This document shows positions 34,728 through 43,857 of a DNA stretch of 43,857 bases, in pieces. The position numbers and the translations under genes were made by a program. How positions within the stretch are numbered: the stretch's first letter is position 1; every line of letters begins with the position of its first letter. The notes under the pieces are model-generated. The model saw nothing but the letters and a program-made list of their open reading frames with translations, was not told where the DNA came from and ran no database searches. This DNA comes from Triangularia verruculosa (lineage: Eukaryota > Ascomycota > Sordariomycetes > Sordariales > Podosporaceae), in the NCBI GenBank assembly GCA_033296885.1, contig MU864063.1, forward strand, positions 1 through 43,857, written 5' to 3'.

Positions 34728-34880
34728 CTTGGACTTCTTGCCCTTGGCTTTGACACTGCGGCCCTGACGGCTCTGAATAGACTTGTAGCGGACTTGCTTC
34801 TGCGCCGGAACATATGCAGGTAGAGCTTGCTTCGATGCCCAACGTACAGTTGCAAGCAGAGCGAGTTGACGGCGGCCCAT
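34728..34880 (-). other. optional basic N-terminal extension of DBR1
   Basis: These 51 in-frame codons upstream of the conventional DBR1 start begin with ATG in a good context (CACCCATGG). The translation starts MGRRQLALLATVRWASKQAL. It has 14 Arg or Lys and no Asp or Glu, and the first 25 residues look like an amphipathic mitochondrial presequence. The region also includes a strongly basic stretch (KAKGKKSK) that could act as a nuclear localisation signal. Either use is inferred only. Confidence 0.4.
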
Positions 34881-35321
34881 GGGTGTTGTGTGAATGAATT
34901 GCAGGTACCCAACCCACCAACTGAAATTTTACTGGAGTGCCTGTCCTCAACGACCGAGCGCCATTCAAGGTACCTCTACCTCAGCAACCGCATCGCCTTC
35001 TCTTGAGTCTCATTTTTTAATTAATATCTACAAACAAAATACACCGAAAATATGTCTGCTTTCGGCCAATTCCCGAGAAATGTTTTTTACGAGGTCTGTG
35101 TTACTCGCACTCAATTCCTGTTCCTGTCTTGGAGCGCCACCCTAAATCACCCGCCAGTTGACACCGGCTTAACCCGGAGCTAAAAGCGGCAAAGGAAGAG
35201 TGATGAATAAGGTATATAATAGGTGAAAGACAACTAACCCCCTCTTTTCAACACCTCCTCTGAAGCTCATGATAGCTAGCTTATTTACATGACCCCACAC
35301 CTATTGTGAAGATCGAGAAAC
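34881..35321. other. divergent intergenic region, DBR1 / hydrolase
   Basis: These 441 bases between divergent genes must hold both promoters. A TATA-like string (GGTATATAATAGG) at about 35,211-35,223, roughly 105 bases upstream of the hydrolase ATG, is a candidate element. Confidence 0.5.
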
Positions 35322-36452
35322 ATGTTTGACACCTTCACCTACCGCTTCCTCCATTTCCGCCGCCCAACCCTAACTCCCTCATCACTCCCATCACTCCCCG
35401 AGGGAATTGAACGCTTCTTTGTCGACACACCCGGGGGTAAAATAGAGGTTCTTCACGGCAAACCCTCGAAACAAATCCGCAATGGCGCCTCGCCCCTGTT
35501 CTTCGTCCACGGCGGGATGGGCGGTGCCTGGGTCTGGCTCGAGTATCTCTCCTTCTTCGCCTCCCACGGAATTCCTTGCTATGCCGTCTCCATGCGTGGT
35601 CATGGCAGCAGCTGGCATCCGTCGTATCTGAGGATGGTCTACTTCACCACCAAGCGCATGTTGGCCGGCGATGTCGTGGCGGGCATCAAGTGGGTGCAGG
35701 AGCGAGAAGGTGGACGGGAGGTTGTCTACATAGGCCATTCCAGTGGGGGTGGTCTGGGGCAGTACATCCTCTCAGCACCAGAGTTTGCAGATGTGAAAGT
35801 CAGGGGCTTGGTGTTGGCGGGCGCGGTACCCGGATTTGGATCGTTAGTCATCTTGATCGCCCTGTTCCCCCTCCTATGCTGACATGTTGATAGCCTCGGA
35901 GTCTACATAAACTGGTGGCGCCTCGATCCTTGGTTTACCTTTCGGATGATATTCCATGGCTGGCACCCGAACTCGCCGCTTTCCCATCCCGCACTCACTC
36001 GCAGGGTGTTCTTCAGCGAGCAGCTTCCTGGCTCTTATCTCATGAAGTTCCAGCAAAGAGTCAGCAGATACGAGAGCCTCCTGTGGCCGCTGGGGATGAT
36101 GAGCCCATTTGCCAGACCGCAGAATTTGCTCCCAAGGATTACAAGTTGGGGAACCAATAAAGGACAGGGTATCATGGTGTTGGGTGGAGAGATTGACAAG
36201 ATCATGACCATCCCGGTCATGGAGAAGCTGGCCAATACCTATCGTGAGAGTTACAGCAATCTCGTTTCTCAAAAGAAGATCGAAGGGGAGAGAGAAAGTG
36301 GCGTTGAGGAGCTGCCTGGAGAGGGCGGAAGGGATACCATCGGTCAAGGTGTCAGATGTTGTTATGTACCTGGTGCTGGACATCATCTCCAAAACGATGT
36401 TACGTGGGAGATCGGTGCTCAAAAGCTGCTGGCTTTCTATGAGCAACTGTAA
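35322..36452 (+). CDS. alpha/beta hydrolase fold protein
   Basis: Exons 35322-35842 and 35894-36452; 359 residues. It has the oxyanion-loop motif LFFVHGGMGGAW (about 59-70) and the nucleophile elbow GHSSGG with the catalytic serine at about 140. A probable acid, D275, lies in VLGGEIDKIM, and the catalytic histidine is probably H337 in VPGAGHHLQND. A helical lid region of about 90 residues sits between the halves. No signal peptide is visible. The substrate cannot be told from the sequence; small esters, lipids or epoxides are possible. The 51-nt intron has donor GTTAGT and acceptor TAG; without it the frame stops just after 35,878. Confidence 0.85.
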
Positions 36453-36973
36453 TGGTTGTGCTTCAAGGAAAAGAAATCTCTCCTCATAAGTTTGGTTGGC
36501 GTTTGGGTTGATACCACTGGGTCTAGTCTCATCATAGCATTCTCACATAGTACATGTGGACAGTGGCATTTGAAGATTATGTATATTATTGTTTGGTGTG
36601 TAATATGGAATCAAAATGTCTCCTCGCTTTACAAAGCACAGCCCGGTGTGAATTCCGAAGCCAAGCAGATCGTTGAGGATGTTGTGTTCTTCCATCGAAT
36701 TTAGACGTATTACCCATGGAGAAAAAGGGTTGGACGATATGCTAAGATGGGTGCTGATGCCGGGCGAGTGAGACGCAGAAAGGACGTGAGAAAGGAGATG
36801 GTCTAAAACAAGAAACCTTGCTTGTTTGTTTGTTGGCGCGTCTCAAGATTGAATGTCCTGTTTACCGATTTGCTGGTGCTAAAACCACACTGTTTGTAGA
36901 TGCGCCAAAGCCATAACCCCAACGCCATGCTCGATGCAGCTCCTGGTCTGTAGATGCGTGACAGGGGCGGCCT
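36453..36973. other. convergent intergenic region, hydrolase / elongin C
   Basis: These 521 bases lie between convergent stop codons, so both 3' untranslated regions are expected here. No gene is seen. Confidence 0.6.
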
Positions 36974-37536
36974 TCATGAAAGATCTCTCATCTGCGGCTT
37001 AGAATCCAAGCCAAGAAAGTCGGCCGCCATCAAGAGCTCAAGGCAGATGTCCACGGGAATGTCCATGTCTGGCACATCGGTCTGGTCGCGGTTTGCGTGA
37101 TAGTAGTGGAAGTACTCGACAACCTTCTCCAGAACAGGACCTCTTTGCTTGAGCGTTAGCGCTTCCCCTCCTTCTGGGAATAGAAGGAGACTTCTGCCTG
37201 GGCGGCGGGTGGTAATGTTGGAGAGTATCAGATCAAGTGTAGAATAGCCTCATGCAGCCCAGGATCGCTCCCGCAGTAGCGGAAGGAGGCTGGTCTGTCG
37301 CTGATAGAAAGCATGTAGTATCATCATGTGATATGGCGGCGACTGAGCAGCGCAAGAAGGAAACAGAAGAAAGGAACTTACCGGATCTCGCCAAACTCGC
37401 AGCGACCAGTTTGTGCCTCCCTGAAGGGACCCTTCAACATGGCCTTGATGGTTTCACTGACGAGAGCGGCCTCCCGAAGAACGACATACTCGAAGCCGTC
37501 GTATGAAACGAGCGTGATATACTTGCTGTCCGACAT
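36974..37536 (-). CDS. Elongin C (BTB/POZ-Skp1 family)
   Basis: Exons 37382-37536 and 36974-37142; 107 residues, the normal size. Elongin C is an adaptor in cullin-based ubiquitin ligases and in the elongin transcription factor complex. Family signatures: YITLVSYDGFEYVVLREAAL, TIKAMLKGPFREA, VLEKVVEYFHYY and ICLELLMAADFLGLD. The start ATG at 37536 precedes the conserved first strand; the open frame upstream has no ATG. The intron of 239 nt (37143-37381) is the longest in the window. It begins with GTAAGT and ends with CTAAC-N7-AAAG, using an AAG acceptor. An alternative acceptor 54 bases upstream would keep the frame and insert 18 residues before the GPVLEKVVEYF segment. Confidence 0.85.
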
Positions 37537-38731
37537 GATGGATGCCAAGCCAGTAGTGAGCTGCTGTGTAGGTGAGGGGAGGTTGGATGACAGCAGCAAC
37601 AGAAGTGCAGCAGCAAAGACTTTGTTGGTGGCACCCGACGAGAAGGAGTGTCCGAGGACTGACTGATAGGGTCTGGTGATGCCCGAGAATAACGTGCGTT
37701 ATGTTATGCAGTTGCAGCGGATGACACAGGCGAATCCCGAAAAAAAAAATGAGGGTGGCTGGTTGTTTGACGATGGTTGAGGAGAGAATTTTCAACCCAA
37801 GGTGCAGCAAAGAAAAATGATTGCATTCAATGCATTGCGGTTTGCTGGCTGCCAAGCCGACGATAACCCGAGAACAGGCACTGGCCACCAGCCACGTTCA
37901 CAACCAAGGCAGCTGAAAACCCCACTGGTCGGAGCGTCTCGGCAGCTTGCAACCTGGCAGTGCAAGGTGCCCGTGTCCAGTGTCCATGCTGTGCTTGTTG
38001 GATTTAATCGTAGGGCTGGGGTTGGAGGGATGGGCTGTGATTCATCCGCAGAGAGGGGAAGGGGAAAATTATGAGACAGCGACGAGTTTTTCCTCCCGAT
38101 TTCATCTTTTCCATCATCTTTGTGCCCGTCCCCATAGCGCTGTCGCCGCAACTGCAAGTCATCGCCATCAGAAGAAGTCGTCAACTGAAGCCTGTTTTTA
38201 GTGGTTCGTCACCGACAAGGCGCTGGCCAGCTTCACCCAAGGAAGTGGACCCGCGACCAATCTTAGCCCCGCGTTTGTGTCATTACTCGACCGCAAGGAA
38301 CCGTTGCCCCGCCGACTGTTTACATCCAACACCAAGTTGCACCTGCGGCTTGCTTCCCAGTTCCTGCAGCGACTGTCCAGCTTGCTTGTTGCTTGCTGGC
38401 CTGCACGGATCCCATCCCTCGCCCTCGACCGACCCGGGTTGTCCTGCTTTTCCCTCCACCATCAACGTTGCGAGAAGCATCATCACATCACGAGTTCAGA
38501 AGACGTCCCAATTTCCAGAGCGCGATATTTCCAGAGGCGAAGCAGCAGCTGAATCTGCAGATAGGTAGCTACGAGTGGGGCGGCATATCTTTCGTCCTAT
38601 AATACCTCGATACCTACGTATTTTACCGACTCCTTGAATTGGGCGGATACCACCCGCAGGCCTGTTCCGCCGCTAGTTGTCTCCCATCCCAACTCAAACC
38701 CCCCAAAACACGGTGCAGCAGACGCAAACAA
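37537..38731. other. divergent intergenic region, elongin C / RHO4
   Basis: This 1.2-kb interval lies between divergent genes. It holds the elongin C promoter and the RHO4 promoter and leader. No additional gene is supported; the several ORFs of 70-165 codons are motif-free. Confidence 0.6.
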
Positions 38732-39761
38732 ATGGCGTCGTCGTACCAACACCGCAACTCGCACTACGCCCACGAGCGACATGACAGCAGCGCCTCGCGC
38801 AGGCCAACATCCGAGAGACGAGACACGCGCGGCACAAGATCGAGCGACGGGACGGTGAGCACCTTCAACAGCATCTCGACATCATCTGGCAGAGAATCAG
38901 CAGCCACCGCCATGACAAACGAAGGTCCCGCCTACTCCAAAAAGATTGTTGTTGTCGGCGATGGCGGTTGCGGCAAGACTTGTCTTCTGATCAGCTACAG
39001 CCAGGGCTATTTTCCAGAGGTATTTTGGCTCCACAAATGTTCTGCAGCCCAGCGCTCTGCATGGCTAACTCGAGTAAACAAAAGAAATACGTTCCTACAG
39101 TCTTTGAAAACTACATCACCTACCCGACCCATCCCCCGACCGGCAAGACGGTCGAACTCGCCCTGTGGGATACCGCCGGACAGGAAGAATACGACCGCCT
39201 GCGGCCCCTCTCTTATCCAGAAACCGATCTCATTTTTGTCTGCTTCGCCATCGATTGCCCAAATTCGCTAGAAAATGTGATGGATAAGGTTGGTTTCGTC
39301 GCGCCGTTTCCTCCTTGATGCCCAACTGACTCTTTGCGAAATAGTGGTATCCCGAAGTCCTCCACTTCTGCCCTTACACTCCACTCATCCTTGTCGGTCT
39401 CAAATCAGACCTGCGTTACAAGAAGACATGCATCGACATGCTCAAAACCCAAGGCCTCACCCCAGTGACCACCGAGCAAGGCCAGGCCGTTGCCGCCAAG
39501 ATGGGCGCCCAGTACATGGAGTGCAGTTCAAAGGAAATGACCGGCGTGGAGGAGATCTTTGAGCGCGCGATCCTCACAGTGGTGGCCAACGACAGGAAAA
39601 TGTTGGAAGCCGAGGCAGCGAACGGAGGAGGCAGCATCGGTGACTCGTCCAGCGGAAAGAAGAGAGGGAGAAGTGGGACAGTAAGCGGAGGTCTTTCGGG
39701 GCAAAACATCCCAGGAGTTGGACTGGCAAAGAAGAGGAAGAGCAAATGTTTGATTATGTGA
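38732..39761 (+). CDS. rho4: Rho-family GTPase Rho4
   Basis: Exons 38732-39019, 39085-39288 and 39345-39761; 302 residues. Rho4 directs septum formation in filamentous fungi. Layout: an N-terminal Ser/Arg/His-rich extension of about 65 residues, then the G domain with P-loop GDGGCGKT (76-83), switch I KYVPTVFENY, switch II WDTAGQEEYDRL, the guanine motif LKSD (in the NKxD/TKxD position) and SSKE. A Gly/Ser-rich linker and a polybasic segment KKRKSK precede the C-terminal CAAX box CLIM. The extended N-terminus and the YPTHPPTGKTVELALWDTA segment fit Rho4 rather than Cdc42, Rac or Rho1. Intron 1 (65 nt) uses branch GCTAAC and an AAG acceptor; intron 2 (56 nt) uses TAG. The CAAX ends in Met, which usually favours farnesylation over geranylgeranylation. 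Confidence 0.94.
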
Positions 39762-40742
39762 TCAAACCAAAGAAGAGGAAGAACATGAAGCAGGGGCAAC
39801 GGGGTTCCTGACGACCTGACTGACTGCATGATTTAACACGAGCGACGACTCTTTTGCGTTGCGGCTTGGTTTTCTTTTTCTCTTTCCTTCTGTCTATTTT
39901 TTACTACTTCACCACCACCAACGTTTTCTCTTACTGTTGTCTTCATTTTTTTTTCTGTTCTTCTTATATTCTCTCATACAACATGGCTCTGGCTGGCGCT
40001 GGCTGGTTTGTCGTCAGCATGGCATGGCATGGCAGGCAAAATAACGAGCAGGCGAACCATTATTTTTCTGTGTTTGGCTGCAGCTTGCTTTTTGTTGTTG
40101 GTGGATCGGTGGTGAAGGGGAATGAATGAATGTTGGGGAGTTTGTATGGAAGTGGGGGGGTACAGGGACGACTGGCGATGGCGGTGCATGAGAAGGGAAA
40201 TGAAGGGCTTGGACAGGGAAGGGTAGGCAGGCTGGAAGGACTGGGTGCCTAGGGATGGATAACTCGAGGACATTATTTGATGGAATATTCACCCTGTGTG
40301 GTTGTCTGTGTGTGCGCATTGTTGGATTGATTGGAGTATTTCGAAAGAGGAAACCTCACCTACCCCTCAAGAGCCCCCCTTTCTCTTCTTTCTGTTTTGA
40401 GTAGAAGAGGTTGATCACAAAGATGGAGTGTGAGCTTTTCTTTTAGATACCCCGAAGAAGGAAGGAAAGATGGTCATTTGGGAATGGATAGTATGGGCAT
40501 GGATTAGGCGACAGAAGAGCTAGAGGGGTGAAGAATTGATGCTTCTGCTGGTTTCGTGTCTTTCTGGGTTTTATGTAAGAAATATATACATATATATATA
40601 TATATTCAGAGGCATATAAAAAGGGGTATCATATCATTCCGAAAGCCAAAGAACTCCAGTAAACCGAAAATACCCCAAACCGAGATGATCCGCCAAGTCT
40701 TTTTTTCCTTCGTCCCATTCGTGCGTGTCCATATGTCCCAGT
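39762..40742. other. convergent intergenic region, RHO4 / DAD1
   Basis: These 981 bases lie between convergent genes and should hold both 3' untranslated regions. T-rich and C/T-rich around 39,870-39,980; (ATGGC) repeats near 40,018-40,034; an AT microsatellite at 40,581-40,605. No gene is supported. Confidence 0.6.
40581..40605. repeat. TA microsatellite
   Basis: Run of ATATATACA(TA)n, about 25 bases, in the 3' flank of DAD1. Confidence 0.85.
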
Positions 40743-41198
40743 TCAAGCTCTACTCGCCTCCTCCTCGTACCTTGACTCTCCCTCGGTGTGTTCCACGCCC
40801 TCCATCTGATCTTCATCACCTTCTTCCCCTTCCTCACCATGTTGTTCTTGCTGCCCAACCTCGTCGGGGTCTTCGTCCTTGGCCATCACATTCTCAAATG
40901 TGCTCCAGAGCGCTTCCACCGAGCTGAACTCGTTCCCAACAGCAATGACGGCCTCGAGCGAGCGATTCAACTTGTTGATATTGGCTAGGACGTGTTCGAA
41001 GCTCTGTTGGTTTTCCACATGTGACAATTAGCGCGCCGAACACAAATCTTGCGACGAAGATGTCCCGGGACGAACCATGGCAATTTCGGAAACGAGCTCC
41101 TCCCTCTGCAACTCAAAGTACGACTTTTCCCTCGTCCCGGCTGCTGGTCCAGAGACGGAGTGGGAGCGGTGCTGTTGGTGGTGGTGGTGGTGCGACAT
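40743..41198 (-). CDS. dad1: DASH/Dam1 complex subunit Dad1
   Basis: Exons 41076-41198 and 40743-41003; 127 residues. Dad1 is a small subunit of the fungal DASH ring that couples kinetochores to microtubules. The family core spans the intron: KSYFELQREELVSEIA in exon 1 and NINKLNRSLEAVIAVGNEFS, EALWSTFENVM in exon 2. The N-terminus begins MSH with a run of five histidines and a Ser-rich segment. The C-terminus is an acidic tail of about 45 residues rich in Glu, Asp and Gly, much longer than in yeast. The 72-nt intron (41004-41075) has donor GTTCGT, a CTAAT branch and a CAG acceptor, phase 0. Confidence 0.92.
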
Positions 41199-42479
41199 GT
41201 TCGGTTTGGCTTTGGCTTTATTAGCACTCTGCGTTTGTCCGGTTTGTTGACTCCGGGACAGAGCTGCCGGGGGGCAGGTTGCAGTTGTTGAGGCGGAAAC
41301 TGAGGGGCAGCAAGCGGCAAGGTTGTTTAACTGAGTGGTTGATTATGACGGACAACCCTGGATTAAAGGTTGACGTGACGGACGCGATCTGCGGGGTTGA
41401 AGTCGAGTGCGGGACAGTAGATTGACCCTAACCCTGGAAAGGGGGTTTGTACGGTGTGGTTGCCGGAGAAATAGGATGTTGTTGACTCCCTATTCATGGG
41501 AAGGTGATGCTCGACGGGTAAGTGCGTACAGAGTCTCGAGTAAATAATGATGGGTGCAGGGATAGGTGTAGAAGAATTGAGGAGTTCAACCGGAGTGCGT
41601 CATCTACCTTACTGATGACCTCCGTCGTGCATGCATTCACAGGTGGCATAGGTACCAACACCATCTTGACGTGCAACCATCTCGATCCTCCTGATCCTGA
41701 GATCTTCGAACTATTGTATTGGCTATATCTCTTTATACAGCCAGGAAACTATCGCCCAGCAGCTAAAGTAAGGTAGTCACAGGTTGAGATAAACAGACCA
41801 TCTTGACTAATTTTACTTTAAGGGCCCCAAAGTCGTGTGACAGGACTCGGTCGAAAGACCGGGCATACGAGTAGGCCAAGTCGAATCCCCGATTGCCAGA
41901 AATTTACCATCAAATTTCCTTCTTAGTGAAGTTTGGTGCCGAGTGACCGAAGTCTTCCGGAGCAGAAGTTGTTCCAGCTACAAGTCAGTCTTCTTATGAG
42001 ACCTAGTCTCTTCGAATCCATAACAATATACTCTAGTGCCTTGATAGTAAGAAATAGTCTTTATGGCAGTTAGCACGTGTTTGAGGGCAGCAAATATGTC
42101 TTCAGAACCTGTAATGGATCTTTTAAGGACAGTGGTGCGCCTTTAACCACAGATCTCTAGGCCAAAACTCTCGCTTCCCCTTTTCACTGTATCACAGGGC
42201 GTGATACTAACTCGCCGTACTAGTTATCCTGTCTAAGGCGTATCTCTTTGGAGTTCGTAGGCAAGGGCAGAGTGCGGGTTGGATATTTGGAGGCGCTCAG
42301 AAGCTAAAGATGAACATTATCGCAACAAAATGGGGAGCATACGGTATCAGATTCTGGTTCCGACCTGCTGAATGTTTACCACTTGCCCACTGCCATCAGT
42401 ACCTAATTTCCGGATCGCAATGATTCTTCACCCATAGATGTACGCTCACAACCGGCAACATCAGTAGTCAACATACCAT
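41199..42479. other. gene-free interval, DAD1 promoter to tRNA-Thr
   Basis: The first few hundred bases hold the DAD1 promoter. From about 41,790 to 42,470 the DNA has no coding frame. It includes a short perfect hairpin, CGGTC-GAAA-GACCG, at 41848-41861, followed by a sequence resembling an RNA polymerase III B box. This may be a relic of a tRNA-like element. Confidence 0.5.
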
Positions 42480-42551
42480 GCCCGCATGGCTCAGTGGTAG
42501 AGCGCATCACTAGTAATGATGAGGTCGTCAGTTCGATTCTGGCTGTGGGCA
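42480..42551 (+). tRNA. tRNA-Thr(AGU)
   Basis: A 72-nt tRNA: acceptor stem GCCCGCA / TGTGGGC with discriminator A, D arm GCTCAGTGGTAGAGC, anticodon stem CATCA/TGATG with loop CTAGTAA (anticodon AGT), T arm GTCAGTTCGATTCTGGC. No intron. Confidence 0.94.
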
Positions 42552-43487
42552 ACCCTCATTACCTTTTGCCCTCTGGTACACTCTTTACATTTCCAAGGAG
42601 CAAATCTCCTTTTCTTTTTTTGGCTTTCGGTTCCGCTAGTGACGCGATGCCGGATAGCTAGGGCATATGTTGATATGTCGAGGTTGAGGTTGATATGAAA
42701 GTGCTTGTTGTACTTCCTAGATGACTTCCACCCTGTCACGCCTGCATCGATCTGGATAAATCGATGAGGGTGTGGGGCCTAAACATAGAATTTGGTTTGA
42801 TGAGAATGATCATAAGAAGCTCCCCGAAGCGGGTAGACTGTCTGCTGCTGTCCTGCCCGAGCTGCATGGCAGACGACGAGAGAGGGCGCTGGTGCTCCAG
42901 TTAGTTGCCAATCTGCAGATTGTTGCTATTTACAAGTCGGTTTTCCAACGTAGGGGCGGTTTCACTCAATGCAATGTCGTGGTGCTTCTATTGTATGTAC
43001 GACACATGTCTCGGGTCAGAGGCACGGGAGGCCGGCCTGGTGATAGACGGGCCGTGTGCGGTGGACTTGTTGCGGCGGAGAGCTGAGCTGCCCCCAATCT
43101 CCGGCCGTAGACAGATCCATGGGCGAGCTGCCATTGACGTCGCAAAGCGGAGGTGAATAACAGCGAAAGACCGCTAACGCACTTGTAAGAAGAAAGGGCA
43201 AGCGAGAGGAATGGATGATGACGGCAGTGACGGCATTGCATCTGGGAACTGTGCTGATCATAATATACACCTATACCAACGAAATAAACGGTAGCGTGTG
43301 ACTTGCCCCACAAAACAACAGGGCAATATGCCAGCGATCGGCAGCCACATACGCAATATCGAAATCCATCGAATTCCAAGTCACTTTGCTACCAATTTCT
43401 ATGGCAAGGGTACCTCCCAATTCTTAAGGCAATGCGAGCCTTCTCGCGCAACACCATGGCCACCGACCACACCTACCACCCAACACT
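42552..43487. other. interval between tRNA-Thr and transposase-like gene
   Basis: 936 bases without a recognisable gene. If the transposase-like gene belongs to a complete element, its left terminal inverted repeat would be expected in the last few hundred bases. It cannot be identified because the right end lies outside the window. Confidence 0.45.
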
Positions 43488-43857
43488 ATGGAAATCGAAG
43501 CTCTTGTCAACCACAACGATATTCACAACTCGCCTTCGGCCGAGCGGTTCTACCGGCTTCAATTGGCAAGGCAGCAACGACCACACTGGCACCTGAAGAC
43601 TCACAGGGCACCAGAACTCCCACGTGAGCAAAAAGTAGCCATATATATCCCTAACCCTCTTCAATTCTCACACTGACTAATCGACTCCCTGGCCACAGAT
43701 TCGAATACGTGCCTTGCGCGAAGACGCCCATATGGGCTACGAAGCCATACGTCAGGTGACTAGCGCGTCAATTAAACAAATACAATATGCCCTCACTACG
43801 CCGTTGACCCCGCGAACGAACCGTCGTGGCCGGAAGCCCTCGCAGTTCACCGACGAA
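43488..43857 (+). CDS. Tc1/mariner-like transposase, 5' part (cut by window edge)
   Basis: Exons 43488-43634 and 43699 to the window end; 102 residues seen, incomplete. After about 45 poorly conserved residues comes a helix-turn-helix region of the kind found at the N-terminus of fungal Tc1/mariner transposases: PREQKIRIRALREDAHMGYE, then IKQIQYALTTPLTPRTNRRG, with the family pattern RQVQYA-(x)-TP-(x)-GR. The DDE catalytic domain would follow beyond the edge. The 64-nt intron (43635-43698) begins GTAGCC, has a CTGACTAAT branch region and ends CAG, phase 0. A rival donor GTGAGC 12 bases upstream would break the helix-turn-helix frame. Whether the copy is intact cannot be judged. A domesticated gene is a possible alternative. 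Confidence 0.65.

Noticed and set aside
41425..41435. ACCCTAACCCT, resembling the telomere repeat
   Set aside because: Less than two units; such strings occur by chance and in fungal promoters.
43622..43698. Donor GTGAGC for the transposase-like intron
   Set aside because: It joins in a frame that destroys the helix-turn-helix sequence and soon stops; donor GTAGCC 12 bases downstream keeps the family-like frame.
1..43857. CRISPR array, rRNA genes, prokaryotic operons
   Set aside because: None seen; the window is eukaryotic and shows no regularly spaced direct repeats.

Overview
The window reads as nuclear DNA of a filamentous ascomycete, probably a sordariomycete. The protein-coding genes carry short introns (about 50-90 nt, one of 239 nt) with fungal signals: donors such as GTATGT or GTAAGT, branch sites CTAAC or ACTGAC, and acceptors TAG, CAG or sometimes AAG. 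The proteins include fungal forms of Rho4, the DASH subunit Dad1 and a WSC-domain protein, and the lysine tRNA genes are interrupted by short introns. The assignment rests on remembered family features; no database search was run.

Left block (about 1-12,330), dense and conventional. After a gene-free left edge come, on the minus strand, an unrecognised acidic protein, the autophagy PROPPIN Atg18 and the AP-2 alpha adaptin. A single-pass WSC-domain protein and an NDUFAF5-like mitochondrial methyltransferase follow on the plus strand, then the Arp2/3 subunit ARPC5 on the minus strand, convergent with NDUFAF5. Several of these products work on membranes and actin (Atg18, AP-2, Arp2/3), but nothing shows that they are co-regulated.

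Middle block (about 12,330-32,900), almost without recognisable protein genes. It holds three nearly identical intron-containing tRNA-Lys(CUU) genes, one tRNA-Gly(GCC), a partly decayed or intron-rich gene for an acidic disordered protein (13.2-14.6 kb), and a 17.35-kb interval (15,261-32,614) with no long convincing CDS. Inside it, on the minus strand near 21.4-22.4 kb, is what looks like a complete small transcription unit: a TATA-like box, a leader of about 500 nt that contains no AUG once a predicted intron is removed, and a 31-codon ORF. This is the best candidate for something undescribed.

Right block (about 32,900-43,857), dense again: lariat debranching enzyme DBR1 with an RGG tail and an optional basic N-terminal extension, an alpha/beta hydrolase, elongin C, the septation GTPase Rho4 and the kinetochore subunit Dad1. 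A tRNA-Thr(AGU) follows, and at the right edge the 5' part of a Tc1/mariner-like transposase gene that runs out of the window.

All splice sites were chosen by hand from consensus, reading-frame continuity and remembered family sequence. Exon coordinates are given in the entries.
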